This document shows positions 10,359-20,250 of a stretch of DNA of 64,000 nt, piece after piece. The notes under the pieces were generated by a model. The model was given only the letters and a program-made list of their open reading frames with translations, had not been told where the DNA came from and did no database searches. The translations under genes and the position numbers were made by a program. Source of the DNA: Sphingopyxis sp. PET50 (GTDB lineage Bacteria; Pseudomonadota; Alphaproteobacteria; Sphingomonadales; Sphingomonadaceae); the NCBI RefSeq assembly GCF_025244705.1, contig NZ_CP104207.1, forward strand, positions 1,240,001 to 1,304,000, written 5' to 3'. The number at the start of each line of letters is the position of its first letter. The stretch's first letter is position 1.

Positions 10359-11787
10359 CCGCTGATCTCGCCCTCATCTGGCCCGAACTGATCCTGACGG
10401 TCGGCGGGCTGGTCACGCTGATGCTCGGCACCTTCCTCGGCGACCGCCAGGTCGGGCTGTATCAACTCGCCGCGCTGCTGACGCTCGGTGCCGCGGCGGT
10501 CGCGGTGGTCGCCTTGTTCGGCACCGACACCACGGTCTTTTCGGGCACATTGTCGGTCGATGCGTTCGGCGGCTTCGCGAAGCTGATCATCTATGGCGCC
10601 AGCGCGGTGTCGATCCTCGTCGCGCCGCGCTTCTTCGCGGGCGGGATGCGCGCCGAATATCCGGTGCTGATCCTCTTCGCCGCGCTCGGCATGGGGATCA
10701 TGGCTTCGGCGCGCGACCTGATGACGCTCTATGTTGGGCTCGAACTCAACAGCCTTGCCGCCTATGTGCTCGCCAGCTTCATGCGCAGCGACGACCGGTC
10801 GAGCGAGGCGGGCCTGAAATATTTCGTCCTCGGCGCGCTCGCATCGGGCATGCTGCTCTATGGCATCTCGCTGCTTTATGGCTTTTCGGGCACGACCGAC
10901 TTCGCCACCATCGCCGCGCGCATGGGCGGAGACCTCAACCCCGGGCTGATCTTCGGAATCGTCTTCGTGCTCGCGGGCCTCGCGTTCAAGATCAGCGCGG
11001 TGCCGTTCCACATGTGGACCCCCGACGTCTATGAAGGCGCGCCGACCCCGGTCACCGCCTTCTTCGCCAGCGCGCCCAAGGTCGCGGCGCTGACGCTGAT
11101 GACGCGCGTCGTGATCGACGCGATCGGCCCGGCGATCGGCGCCTGGCAACAGATCGTCATCTTCCTCGCGCTCGCCTCAATCATCCTCGGCGCGGTCGGC
11201 GCGATCGGTCAGAAGAATATCAAGCGCCTGCTCGCCTATTCGTCGATCAACAATGTCGGCTTCATGCTCATCGGCCTCGCCGCGGGAACGCCGCTCGGCG
11301 TGCAGGCGGTGCTGACCTATCTGCTCGTCTATGTGGTGACGACGCTCGGCGCCTTCCTCGTCGTGCTGCAACTCAGCGATACCGACGGCAACCGGATCGA
11401 GAGCATCCCGGCGCTCGCCGGCCTGTCGGAGCGTCGCCCCGGCCTCGCCGCCGCGATGGCCGTGTTCATGTACAGCCTCGCCGGCATTCCGCCGCTCTTC
11501 GGTTTCTGGCCCAAATATCTGGCGTTCCAGGCCGCGGTGGACGCGAATCTCGTGCCGCTGGCGGTCGCGGGTATCGTCGCTTCCGTCATTGGCGCATATT
11601 ATTATATCATGATCATCAAGACGATGTATTTCGACGAAAAATCGGACGTCGAGATCAGCGGCGGCGGCAACATCGTCGAAGGCGCGATCATGGCCATGCC
11701 GGCGCGCTGTGGCTCTCGGTGATCGGCTATCTGTTCATCCCGATGCTCGGCACCGCGTCGGCGGCCGCTGCGGCGGTGCTCTTCTGA
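10355..11787 (+). CDS. nuoN: NADH-quinone oxidoreductase subunit N (frame broken near the C-terminus)
   Basis: This is the third antiporter-like subunit of complex I. The first frame carries [39 protein letters not shown] and [20 protein letters not shown]. It would stop at 11722. The adjacent frame continues the last helix as [19 protein letters not shown] to a TGA at 11785-11787. The break lies at about 11690-11701 and needs either one missing base or two extra bases. Two extra A in C[A]TGG and CC[A]TGCC would fit the insertion bias elsewhere. Restored length is about 476 residues. The stop overlaps the start region of birA. Confidence 0.93.
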
Positions 11788-12510
11788 TCCCGCCGATCGA
11801 GCGGATCGCGCAGACAGGTTCGACCAACGCCGACCTGCTGGCGCGGCTTGCCGGCGGCGAGCATGTCGGTGAGGGGCATTGGCTCGTCGCCGACCGCCAG
11901 ACCGCCGGGCGCGGCCGCCTGGGACGCGGCTGGAACGACGGACAGGGCAATTTCATGGGATCGACGGTGGTCCATCTCACCGCGCGGCGATCCTTCGCCC
12001 ACGACGCTGGCGCTCGTCGCCGGGGTCGCGCTGGCGAGGGCGGTCGCCGCGCTGGCCCCCGGCCTTGGGGCGCAGCTCAAATGGCCCAACGACCTGCTGG
12101 TGGGCGGCGCCAAATGCGCGGGCATATTGATGGAGCGCACCGGCGACAGCATCGTGATCGGCATCGGGGTCAATCTCGTGACCGCGCCCGATCTGCCCGA
12201 CCGCCCGACCGCGGCGCTCGCCGACAAGGGCGCCAGCCTCGACCGCGACCGTTTTGCCGAAGCGCTTGCCATCGCGATGACCGATGCGCTGTGGACCTGG
12301 CGGCAGGAAGGCATCGGGCGCATCATCACCGCCTGGCTGCCGCAGGCGCATCCCGTCGGCACGCCGCTGCGCGTGTCGGAACAGGGCATCGACGGTGTGT
12401 TCGACGGCCTCGCGCCCGACGGCGCCCTACGCTTGCGCCGCGACGGTGGCGAGACCATGGTAATCCACGCGGGCGACGTCGACCTGCGCCGGTCCGTGGA
12501 GGGGAAATAG
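11784..12510 (+). CDS. birA: Biotin--[acetyl-CoA-carboxylase] ligase (frame broken)
   Basis: This is a class I biotin protein ligase with only the catalytic domain and no N-terminal DNA-binding domain. It activates biotin with ATP and attaches it to carboxylase carrier proteins. Visible signatures are TGSTNADLL near the N-terminus, DRQTAGRGRLGRGW (the biotinyl-AMP loop) and, after the break, LKWPNDLLVGGAKCAGIL. The reading frame changes at about 11984, where dropping one C from ACCGCG[C]GGCGAT gives HLTAGDPSPTTLAL. Restored length is about 241 residues. No ATG fits: CTG at 11784, overlapping the nuoN TGA, gives [10 protein letters not shown], so the start is uncertain. Confidence 0.85.
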
Positions 12511-12513
12511 GAC

Positions 12514-13296
12514 ATGCTGCTCGCGATCGACGTCGGCAACACCAACGCCAAATTCGCTTTGTTCGATGGAGCGACCCTGCTTGCGCGCTGGCGTATCGCG
12601 ACCGACGACCGCCGCACCGCCGACGAATATATGGTCTGGCTCGACCAGCTGATGCGCATCGAGGGGCAGGACCGCGCTGATGTCGACGCGGTCATCATCT
12701 CGACGGTCGTCCCGCGCGCGCTCCACAATCTCCAGCTGCTCGCGCATAAATATTTCGGCGTCGACGCGCTCGTCGCGGGCCGCGCGCCGGTGAGTTGGGG
12801 CATCGCGCTGAAGGTCGACGAGCCGCAGTCGGTCGGCGCCGACCGCGCGGTCAACGCGATCTCGGCGCAGGCGATCGAGCCCGGCAGCGACAAGCTGGTC
12901 GTCAGCTTCGGCACCGCGACGACGCTCGACCATATCGGGCCCGACGGCGCCTATCTCGGCGGCATCATCGCGCCCGGCGTCAACCTCTCTCTGGAAGCAC
13001 TGGTCGCCGCCGCGGCCAAGCTGCCGCGCATCGCGATCGAGGCGCCCGCGACCACCAGCGTCATTGGCCGCACGACCGAAAGCCAGATGCTGATCGGCGT
13101 CTATTGGGGCTATGTGTCGATGATGGAGGGGCTGATCGCGCGCATGAAGGCCGAAATCGGCAAGCCGCTCACCGTCATCGCGACCGGCGGCCTTGCGACC
13201 CTGTTCCAGGAACAGGCGCACCTTTTCGACCGGATCGAACCCGATCTCACCCTCAATGGATTGATGCATTTGTACAACCAACGGAATGCCGCATGA
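12514..13296 (+). CDS. coaX: Type III pantothenate kinase
   Basis: This 260-residue enzyme catalyses the first committed step of coenzyme A synthesis, phosphorylating pantothenate. The ASKHA-fold phosphate motif DVGNTN begins at residue 6. Later motifs include [20 protein letters not shown] and [15 protein letters not shown]. Class III kinases are insensitive to CoA feedback and need a monovalent cation. It follows birA by three bases, and its stop overlaps the ATG of the RNase J gene, so birA-coaX-rnj form one transcription unit behind nuo. Confidence 0.95.
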   Translation: MLLAIDVGNTNAKFALFDGATLLARWRIATDDRRTADEYMVWLDQLMRIEGQDRADVDAVIISTVVPRALHNLQLLAHKYFGVDALVAGRAPVSWGIALKVDEPQSVGADRAVNAISAQAIEPGSDKLVVSFGTATTLDHIGPDGAYLGGIIAPGVNLSLEALVAAAAKLPRIAIEAPATTSVIGRTTESQMLIGVYWGYVSMMEGLIARMKAEIGKPLTVIATGGLATLFQEQAHLFDRIEPDLTLNGLMHLYNQRNAA

Positions 13297-14930
13297 CCAC
13301 CCCCGGCAAGGAACTGCTCTTCCTCGCGCTCGGCGGGTCGGGCGAGATCGGCATGAACGCCAATCTCTATGGCTGCGACGGCAAATGGATCATGCTCGAT
13401 CTGGGCGTGACCTTCGGCACGTACGATTATCCGGGCATCGACATCATCATGCCGGACCTCGAGTTCATCGAGGACCGCAAGAAGGACCTGCTCGGGATCG
13501 TCCTGACCCACGGCCATGAGGATCATATCGGCGCCTTGCCCTATCTCGCCGCCGAACTCGGCGTGCCGCTCTATGCCAATCGTTTCACCGCCGGGCTGAT
13601 CGCGCACAAGCTGGCCGAAGAGGGTTTGCAGGACGAGGTCGAGATCAGGACGGTCGACATCGACGCCGCGTTCCAGCTCGGTCCCTTCGGTATCCGCCTG
13701 ATGCCGCTCGCTCACTCGATCCTGGAGATGAGTGCGGCGGTGATCGACACGCCCTATGGCCGCGTCTTCCACACCGGCGACTGGAAACTCGACGATCATC
13801 CGGTGCTGGGCACCCCCTCGACCGCCGCGGCGCTGACCGCGATCGGCGACGAGGGCGTCGATGTGCTCGTCGGTGACTCGACCAACGCCTTCAACCCCGA
13901 AGCCTCGGGCAGCGAGGGCGGTCTGAAGGACGGGCTGCTGAGCGCCGTCGGCGCCGCGAAGGGCAGGGTGATCGTCACCACCTTCGCGTCGAACGCCGCG
14001 CGGCTCAAGACTCTGGGGGAGGTTGCGAAGGCGACGGGGCGCACGCTGTGCGTCGCAGGCCGCTCGCTCGACCGCATTCTCGGCGTCGCGCGCTCGGTCG
14101 GCTATTTGAAGGACTTCCCCGCAACGGTCGATTTCGACGAGGCGATGCGCCTGCCGCGCGACAAATTGATGGTGATCGCCACCGGCGGGCAGGGCGAACC
14201 GCGCGCCGCGCTCGCGCGCATGGCCGCCGACATGCACCAGATCAAACTCGAAGCGGGCGACACGGTCGTCTTCTCGTCAAAGCAGATCCCCGGCAACGAG
14301 GTTGCGATCGGCCGCATCATGAACCAGCTCGCCGCGCGCGACGTGCTGACCGTGACCGAGAAACAGGCGCATATCCACGTCAGCGGCCACCCCGGCCAGC
14401 CCGAGCTCGCCGCGCTGTACGGCTGGCTGCGGCCGAAGCTGGTGGTCCCCGTACATGGCGAGATCCGCCATATGCACGAACAGGCACGCTTCGCGCTCGA
14501 ACAGGGCGTGCCCGATACGCTGATCCAGGAAAATGGCGACCTCGTCCGGCTCGCGCCGGGGCCTAGCCAGGATCGTCGAACGCGTCCGCTCGGGCTCGGC
14601 TGATCCTCGACGGCGACGTCATCCTGCCCGCCGACGGCGAAACGATCAACGAGCGGCGCAAGCTGTCGATCAACGGTCACATCACCGTCGCGGTCATCTT
14701 CACCGAAGGCAAGTTCACCGAAAGCGCGGTCAGCTATCGCGGCGTACCGGTGGAGGACGACCGCGAGGCCTTCATCGACGAAATGCGCGAGGCGGCCGAA
14801 ATGGCCGCGCTCGCGCCGCGCGAAGGATGTCGAGAAGATGCGCGAGGCGATCCGCCTCGGCGTCCGCCGCATCGCGACCGACTGGACCGGCAAGAAGCCG
14901 GTCGTCGACGTCATGCTGGTCGACCTGTAG
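13293..14930 (+). CDS. rnj: Ribonuclease J (three frame breaks near the 3' end)
   Basis: This is a metallo-beta-lactamase/beta-CASP ribonuclease acting in mRNA decay and rRNA processing. The Zn motif [15 protein letters not shown] lies near residue 72, and further metal ligands appear in LAHSILE and FHTGDWKLD. The beta-CASP and C-terminal parts include [17 protein letters not shown] and [16 protein letters not shown]. The frame breaks at 14564 (GCC[T]AGCC), 14596 (GGC[T]CGG) and about 14825 (GAAG[G]ATG). Removing one base at each gives [17 protein letters not shown] and then a continuous end, [12 protein letters not shown], with total length 544. All three lie in the last 15 percent of the gene. 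Confidence 0.92.
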
Positions 14931-14940
14931 GGGGAGCGCC

Positions 14941-15201
14941 ATGAAATGGACCTCGGCGCTCGCGATCTTCACGCTTTTCTGGGTGTTCAGCGCCTTTTTC
15001 GTGCTGCCGTTTCACGGCCGCCGCGCCGAGGATGCCGATGCACCGCTGATTCCGGGCCAGGACCGCGGCGCCCCCGCGACATTTCGTCCGAAGCGCGTCC
15101 TGCTCCAGATGACGATCGCCGCGGCGGTGTGCTTCGTGCTTTACTACATCGCCTATGTGAACGGCTGGGCCGATCCCGACGTGCTGAGCGGGCGGGCTTG
15201 A
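14941..15201 (+). CDS. DUF1467 family membrane protein
   Basis: This is an 86-residue protein with two transmembrane helices (residues about 4-22 and 57-75) separated by a polar loop. The N-terminal WTSALAIFTLFWVFSAFFVLP and the following FHGRRAEDAD match the DUF1467 family, which in alphaproteobacteria is commonly encoded close to the RNase J gene. It starts ten bases after the rnj stop. Function is unknown. Similarity is recalled from the family pattern. Confidence 0.8.
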   Translation: MKWTSALAIFTLFWVFSAFFVLPFHGRRAEDADAPLIPGQDRGAPATFRPKRVLLQMTIAAAVCFVLYYIAYVNGWADPDVLSGRA

Positions 15202-15214
15202 CGCCTCGATACGG

Positions 15215-15299
15215 CGTCATTGCGAGCACAGCGAAGCAATCCAGGGCGGTTTACGCAAACTCTGGATTGCCGCGTCGCCTGCGGCTCCTCGCAATGACG
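15215..15299 (+). repeat. Dispersed palindromic repeat, family R1
   Basis: An inverted repeat begins CGTCATTGCGAG and ends CTCGCAATGACG, with inner arms GAAGCAATCCAG and CTGGATTGCCGCG. Close relatives occur at 44408-44443 (short form) and 46329-46411. A half copy is at 37647-37675. It lies between the converging ends of the DUF1467 and coiled-coil genes and may fold into a hairpin acting as terminator or mRNA stabiliser. No transposase accompanies it. Confidence 0.75.
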
Positions 15300-15303
15300 A
15301 GGC

Positions 15304-17652
15304 TCAGTTTCGCAACCGGTCGATCGCCTGCGCCAGCGCCACGTAGAGCTTGCCGATATCCGACGACAGCAGGGTCACGCTGATTGCCGACCCGTCGCGC
15401 GTGTTCATCAGCAGGCGCAGCATCGCCTCGAAATCGTGGATGAACTGGTTGACCGCGGCGTGGAAGGCGTCGTCATTCTGATAGACGCGCAGGATTTCCT
15501 TCGCCTCGCTATTCTCGATCAGCTTGACCGCGCGCCGCGCGAAGACCCCGCGGTCGCCCTTCAGATAAGCGTCCCACGCGGTGTCGCTGACCTCGCTCGA
15601 CAGGATCTTGGTCAGGTCGATCGCGGTCGATTTCAGCGATTCGGTCAGCAGCCCGACCTGTTTCGCCAGCGAATCGCGGTCGGACGCGGCGATCGCGGCT
15701 TCGGCTTCGGCCGCGCGCGCCTCGACGCTGGCGCTGGTGTCCATGATCGTGATGAGCTGGCGCATCAACCGGTCGGTGGCATTGTTCGCCGCCGCCACCG
15801 CGCGTTCGGACGCCTCGCCGATCGCATCGAGCTGCTTCATGATTTCGCTGCGGAACGCCGCGTCGATCGCTTCGGTTGCGGACGACTGCATCGCCTCGCG
15901 CGTGCCCGCGACGAGCTTTTCGATCGTCTGCTGGGCCTGACTGGCCGCCGAATCGGCGGTCTGGCGGACCTCGCCCAAAGTCGCGATCATCTTGGCGCCG
16001 CCCTGTTCGGCGAATTGATCCGCCCCGTCGCGCAGCTTGGCGAGCGCCGCATCCGCCTCGGCCAGCGAGGCGTTGATCCGTTCGACCAGCGCCTGCTGGC
16101 GTTCCGCATGTCCCGCCATCTGCGTCTCGTTCGATGCCAGTGTGGCCTGTACGGCATTCACATGCGACAGCGTCGATTGCGCCACCAGTTCGGAGGCTTC
16201 GAGCAACGGCCGCAACTCGCCGAGCGTCGTCCGCGTCGCCTGACCATGGGCGCCGATGCGGTCGAGCGCGTGCGGCAGCGTTTCGTCCATCTCGCGCGTC
16301 ACGGCGTCGAGCGCCAGCAGCAGCGATTCGGCGTGCGAAATCAGCTGGCGCGCCGAGCCATTGCCGGCCTCGGTCTGCTGCATGAACGTCGCGAGCTGTT
16401 CCTTGGTGTCGTCGATCGCGCGGCCGATGACTCCGGCGCTCGCCGATACGCTGACGTCAAGGAATTCCAGCCGGTCGCCGATTTCGGCGACATGACCGGT
16501 GATCCGCGCCGCCAGCTCCTCGCTGGCGACGCCATGGGCGGCGAGTTGCGCGCCGATATCGTCGCTCGCATGGCGCGCGATCGCCAGCCGGTCGTCGAGC
16601 TGTCCCGCCGATTTTGCCACCCCGTCGCGGAACGCCTGCCAGGTCTCGCCCAGCCGTGCGCTCATCGTGTCGACCGTCGAGGTCAGTTCGTGGTGCAGCG
16701 CCGCGGCGACCTGTGTCACCTGCGCCAGCGTCGTCTCATGCGCGCCGGTCACCTGCGCCGAGACGGCAAGCAATTCACTCTCCGCCTGCTTCGCGCGGGC
16801 TTCGAGCGATCCGATCACGTTCTGCAATACCGTCGCCGATGCCTCGCCGGTCTCGGCGGCCTTTACGGCCTCCTCGGCGAGCGCCGCCAGCTTGGCTTCC
16901 AGGCTGGCGCCCTGCTGGTGCGCGACGAGTCCCGCTTCGCGGAAATTGCCCGCCAGACGCTGTGCGACATCGTCGATGCGCGGCAAACCGGCGAGCAGCC
17001 CGTCCATCCGTTGCAAGGCGACGTCGCCCGAACGCGCGAGCTGGTCGTGCGCATTGGCGATCACCGACGCGTTGGTCGCCAGCTTGTCGCTGCTTTCGGT
17101 CAGCCTCGCGACCGTATCGAGGCCGAGTTGCTGCACGGTAGTCGCCTGCTCGGCGAGCTGACGCTGCGCATCGGCGAGGTGAAGGCCGAGCGAGTGCATC
17201 GACTGGTTGAGCCGGGTGTTTTCGTCACGCAGCGCCGCGGCGACCTTGGCGAAGCGCGCCTGCTCGGACCGGCTCGACCGCAGCAGGGCCATCCACAGCA
17301 CGACGAGCAGGGTCAGCGGCATCGCGATCGTCGCGATCAGGCCCGGCCATTCGGCCGTGCCGGGCGCGCGGGCGAAATTCCCGGTCGCCGCGGCGGCGGC
17401 AAAACCGGCCCAGCCGAGGCCGAGCAGGATCAGTAGGGTGGGGGCAATGCGGTCGCGAAAGGTCGAACCGCTCGCTTCCATATCTTCGGCCTCATCATCC
17501 GCGGCGAGCGTCGACGGGTCGAGCCAGTCGCGTTCGGGCGCCGCCGCCGCTTCGGCCGCGCTCGCCTCAACCCGCTCCGCGGCCTGACCGTCCGTTTCCG
17601 GATTTTCCCCGGATTCCTGCCACAAACCGACAATTTTCTTGTGCCCCGTCAT
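15304..17652 (-). CDS. Large membrane-anchored coiled-coil protein, possible TipN-like polarity factor
   Basis: This encodes 782 residues from ATG at 17652, which gives MTGHKKIVGLWQ. An upstream in-frame extension would run into the divergent gene's control region. A charged cytoplasmic head of about 85 residues is followed by two transmembrane helices (IAPTLLILLGLGWAGFAAAA and TIAMPLTLLVVLWMALL). About 500 residues of Ala/Gln/Glu-rich helical sequence then have strong coiled-coil character. The last 110 residues look like a folded domain, with WDAYLKGDRGVFARRAVKL, FHAAVNQFIHDFEAML and LLSSDIGKLYVALAQAI. Two N-terminal TMs plus a long coiled coil is the layout of the Caulobacter polarity marker TipN. 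That likeness is architectural only. Confidence 0.8.
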   Translation of the reverse strand: MTGHKKIVGLWQESGENPETDGQAAERVEASAAEAAAAPERDWLDPSTLAADDEAEDMEASGSTFRDRIAPTLLILLGLGWAGFAAAAATGNFARAPGTAEWPGLIATIAMPLTLLVVLWMALLRSSRSEQARFAKVAAALRDENTRLNQSMHSLGLHLADAQRQLAEQATTVQQLGLDTVARLTESSDKLATNASVIANAHDQLARSGDVALQRMDGLLAGLPRIDDVAQRLAGNFREAGLVAHQQGASLEAKLAALAEEAVKAAETGEASATVLQNVIGSLEARAKQAESELLAVSAQVTGAHETTLAQVTQVAAALHHELTSTVDTMSARLGETWQAFRDGVAKSAGQLDDRLAIARHASDDIGAQLAAHGVASEELAARITGHVAEIGDRLEFLDVSVSASAGVIGRAIDDTKEQLATFMQQTEAGNGSARQLISHAESLLLALDAVTREMDETLPHALDRIGAHGQATRTTLGELRPLLEASELVAQSTLSHVNAVQATLASNETQMAGHAERQQALVERINASLAEADAALAKLRDGADQFAEQGGAKMIATLGEVRQTADSAASQAQQTIEKLVAGTREAMQSSATEAIDAAFRSEIMKQLDAIGEASERAVAAANNATDRLMRQLITIMDTSASVEARAAEAEAAIAASDRDSLAKQVGLLTESLKSTAIDLTKILSSEVSDTAWDAYLKGDRGVFARRAVKLIENSEAKEILRVYQNDDAFHAAVNQFIHDFEAMLRLLMNTRDGSAISVTLLSSDIGKLYVALAQAIDRLRN

Positions 17653-17720
17653 ACCGGCATCATAGCAGCAAATGCCCGCCACGAAACGGAAACTTAACCA
17701 TGGGCTGTCAAGGCTGTGGA

Positions 17721-18017
17721 ATGTCTTTCGACAGTGGACCACTCGATCGCTATCTGACCGCCGCCATCGGCGACGATGCCGCGATGGCGCTCGACCTGCG
17801 CAACGCCTTTACCGGCAGCGCCCGCGAGCTGGCCGACCTGATGCGCCGCGCCCGCTGCGACGCCAATTGGAACGTCGCGGCGCTGCGGCTGAAGGGGCTG
17901 GCCGCGACCTTCGGCATCATTCCGCTGATCCAGCTCGCCGAGGCCGCGATGGCGGGCGCGCCGGGCGATCCGGCGGTGCTGCGCGACATCAACCGGGCGA
18001 TCGACGAAGTCGCCTGA
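17721..18017 (+). CDS. Hpt-domain-like protein lacking the phospho-accepting histidine
   Basis: This encodes about 98 residues from the ATG at 17721 (MSFDSGPLDRYL). An ATG at 17700 would add MGCQGCG and is less likely. The helical core AALRLKGLAATFGIIPL aligns with the Hpt signature AHxLKGxAAxxG, followed by LIQLAEAAMAGAPGDPAVL. At the position of the phosphorylated His there is Leu (A-L-R-L-K-G). It could therefore act as a non-phosphorylatable binding or decoy module rather than a phosphotransferase. It diverges from the coiled-coil gene at 17652 with only about 70 bases between them. Confidence 0.65.
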   Translation: MSFDSGPLDRYLTAAIGDDAAMALDLRNAFTGSARELADLMRRARCDANWNVAALRLKGLAATFGIIPLIQLAEAAMAGAPGDPAVLRDINRAIDEVA

Positions 18018-18184
18018 ACCGCGAGCATCGTCAGGGTTCAATCGCCGTTCAGCCGCTCCCTGCCAGTGCAAATTTCAACGGCCTGTCTTGCCATGGCAAC
18101 GTCAGGGGTTTAGCCGCGTTTCAGGCGCGGCCGAACCTGCGCGTGCCGATGCGCGCGGCCGCCGAATCGAAGGAGAGATTTCGC

Positions 18185-19506
18185 ATGTTCACCCGTTTTC
18201 GCTCGATGCCCGCGACGGCCACGGCCGCCGTGCTCGGCTGCGCGCTGATGGCGATGTCGGCCACCCCCGCGGCCGCCCAGGATCAGGACAAGCCCAAGAA
18301 GGAAAAGAAGGGCAAGAAGGAAGAAGAGGCCAAGAAGGGCACGACCATCCCCGCCAGCAAGGGTTTCGCCCCGTCGGTCAAGAAGATGATGGAGGCGGCC
18401 AATGCCAAGGACGCGGCCGCCCTTCAGGCTGCGCTCACCGAGGGTGAGGGTACGGCATCGACCACCGAGGACAAATATTGGCTGTCCTTTTACACGCTCC
18501 AGCTTGGTATTCTGAACTCGGACAAGGCGACACAGGGCAAGGGTCTCGACGGCATGCTCGGAACCACTCTGGTCCCGCCGGAAAGTCTTGCGCCCTATAA
18601 TTTCTACTCGGGCCAGTTCGCCTATACCGACAAGGATTATCCCAAAGCCATACAGCGGCTCGAAGCCGCCAAGGCGGCCGAGCTCCAAAGAACCGCAGCT
18701 TGATGTTTTCCTGATGGACAGCCTGTTGCAGAGCAATGAGCTCGACAAGGGGATCGCCGTCGCGAAGGCCGCGATCGAAACGAGCCGCGCCGCTGACCAG
18801 CGTCCATCCGACGAACTATATGTTCGCCCGATCCAGAAGCTGCAGGCAGCGAAACGGAATAGCGAAGTGCTCGACCTGATGACGCTGCGCCTGCGCGATT
18901 ACAACCAGCCGCAGGTTTGGCGCCAGGCCCTGTTCATCCTTCTGCAGCAATCGGGGGACAGCAAGGAAGTCGGACTCGACATCCTGCGGCTGATGCGTGC
19001 GACCAATTCCATGCTCCAGCGCCCCGAATATCTGGAATATGCGGCGCTGGCGACCGAGGCGGCGCTGCCCGGCGAAGTCGTCGCGCTGATCAAGGAAGGC
19101 AAGGCGAGCAAGGTCATTGCCGATCCCGACGCCAAGCTTGACGAGATTGCCAAGGCGCAGGCCGAACGCATGGGTGATGAGGAATCGACGCTGACCGCTT
19201 ATGCGGCCAAGCCTTCGACGCTGTCGGTCGCGAAGACCGCCGGCGCCACCGGCGATGCGATGGTGGGCTATCGCCGCTACGCCGATGCGATTCCGCTGTA
19301 CAAGGCGGCAATCGCGGCAGGCGGCGACAAGGAGCTCTGGACCTATCGCATGGGTGTCGCACAAGCGCTTTCGGGCGATGCCGCAGGCGCCAAGGCGAGC
19401 TTCGCCCAGGTGACGGGACAGCGCAAGCGGCTCGCCGACCTGTGGGTGGTGAAGCTCGATGCACCGGCGGCTGCTCCCGCTGACGTGGCGGCGCCTAGCC
19501 AGCTGA
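18185..19506 (+). CDS. Secreted TPR-like protein (two frame breaks)
   Basis: The restored protein is 439 residues. A strong ribosome site (AAGGAGAG) precedes ATG 18185. Residues 1-35 form a signal peptide ending ATPAAAQD, and a Lys/Glu-rich stretch follows (KPKKEKKGKKEEEAKKG). The rest is helical with repeat-like elements (LQLGILNSDKATQGKGLD, YADAIPLYKAAIAAGGDKEL) suggesting TPR/Sel1-type repeats. The frame breaks at 18681 (GCCG[A]GCTCC); removing that A gives KAAGSKEPQLDVFLMD. A second extra base at 19496 (GCC[T]AGCC), once removed, gives DVAAPAS and TGA at 19504-19506, just before the terminator. Function unknown, probably periplasmic scaffolding. Confidence 0.8.
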
Positions 19507-19530
19507 CACCGGAGAGCTGGAATGAAAAGA

Positions 19531-19562
19531 GGCGCCACCCAACCGGGTTGGCGCCTTTTTTT
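19531..19562 (+). terminator. Rho-independent terminator after the TPR-like gene
   Basis: GGCGCCACCC and GGGTTGGCGCC form a GC-rich stem with a short AACC loop, followed directly by a run of seven T. It begins 25 bases after the restored stop at 19504-19506, which independently supports that stop. Confidence 0.85.
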
Positions 19563-19609
19563 AAAAAACGCCGGCTTCGCGCCCCTCAGGCCCCGGCAGA
19601 GGCCGGGGA

Positions 19610-20086
19610 TCAGGGCTCGACCGGAATACCGGCCAGTTGTTTCGCCGTACGGATCGTCAGCGAGGTTTTGACGCTCGTCACATTGGGTGCCGAGGTCAGG
19701 TGCGCGGTCAGGAACGACTGGAAGCTTTGCAGGTCGCGCGCGACCACCTTGAGCAGGAAATCAATCTCACCGTTGAGCATATAGCATTCGCGCACCTCGG
19801 GCAGCGCACCGACATAGTCCTCGAAGGCCTTGAGGTCGGACTCGGCCTGGCTGCGCAGGCTCACCATCGCGAACACCGTGATCCCGTACCCGAGCTTCGC
19901 CGCGTCGAGGTCGGCATGATAGCTTTTGATCACCCCCGATTCCTCGAGCGCCCGCACGCGGCGGAGGCAAGGCGGGGCGGTCAATCCGACCAGCTGGGCA
20001 AGCTCGACGTTGGTCATCCGCCCGTCTTTCTGTAGCTCGTGCAGGATTTGCAGGTCGATTTGATCAAATTTCTGACTCGCCATCAT
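19610..20086 (-). CDS. Lrp/AsnC family transcriptional regulator
   Basis: This encodes 158 residues. The N-terminal helix-turn-helix reads FDQIDLQILHELQKDGRM followed by ELAQLVGLTAPPCLRRVRAL. The C-terminal RAM domain carries GALPEVRECYMLNGEIDFLL, which in this family binds amino acids and drives oligomerisation. The ATG at 20086 is chosen because it places the HTH at the normal position, and an upstream extension has no family support. It diverges from the histidine kinase gene. The 160-base divergent region holds an AT-rich patch near 20119-20137 that could be an autoregulatory site. Target genes are not evident. Confidence 0.92.
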   Translation of the reverse strand: MMASQKFDQIDLQILHELQKDGRMTNVELAQLVGLTAPPCLRRVRALEESGVIKSYHADLDAAKLGYGITVFAMVSLRSQAESDLKAFEDYVGALPEVRECYMLNGEIDFLLKVVARDLQSFQSFLTAHLTSAPNVTSVKTSLTIRTAKQLAGIPVEP

Positions 20087-20250
20087 TGTAACTTCCGCTT
20101 CCCTCTGGTGCCTCTGACCATAATTATATTTCAGGCGATTGCAATTGTCCCACAATGCGACGCGCTTGGTTAAGGCGCTTTCATGACCGCGGGATTCACG
20201 CTAGCCGGTAAACATACGCTAACCAGTTTGAGGGGTGGGGGCCGCGCCGC

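Noticed and set aside
19507..19784. C-terminal continuation of the TPR-like frame beyond the terminator
   Set aside because: It crosses an intrinsic terminator and enters the antisense of the Lrp gene. Removing T 19496 gives a stop before the terminator.
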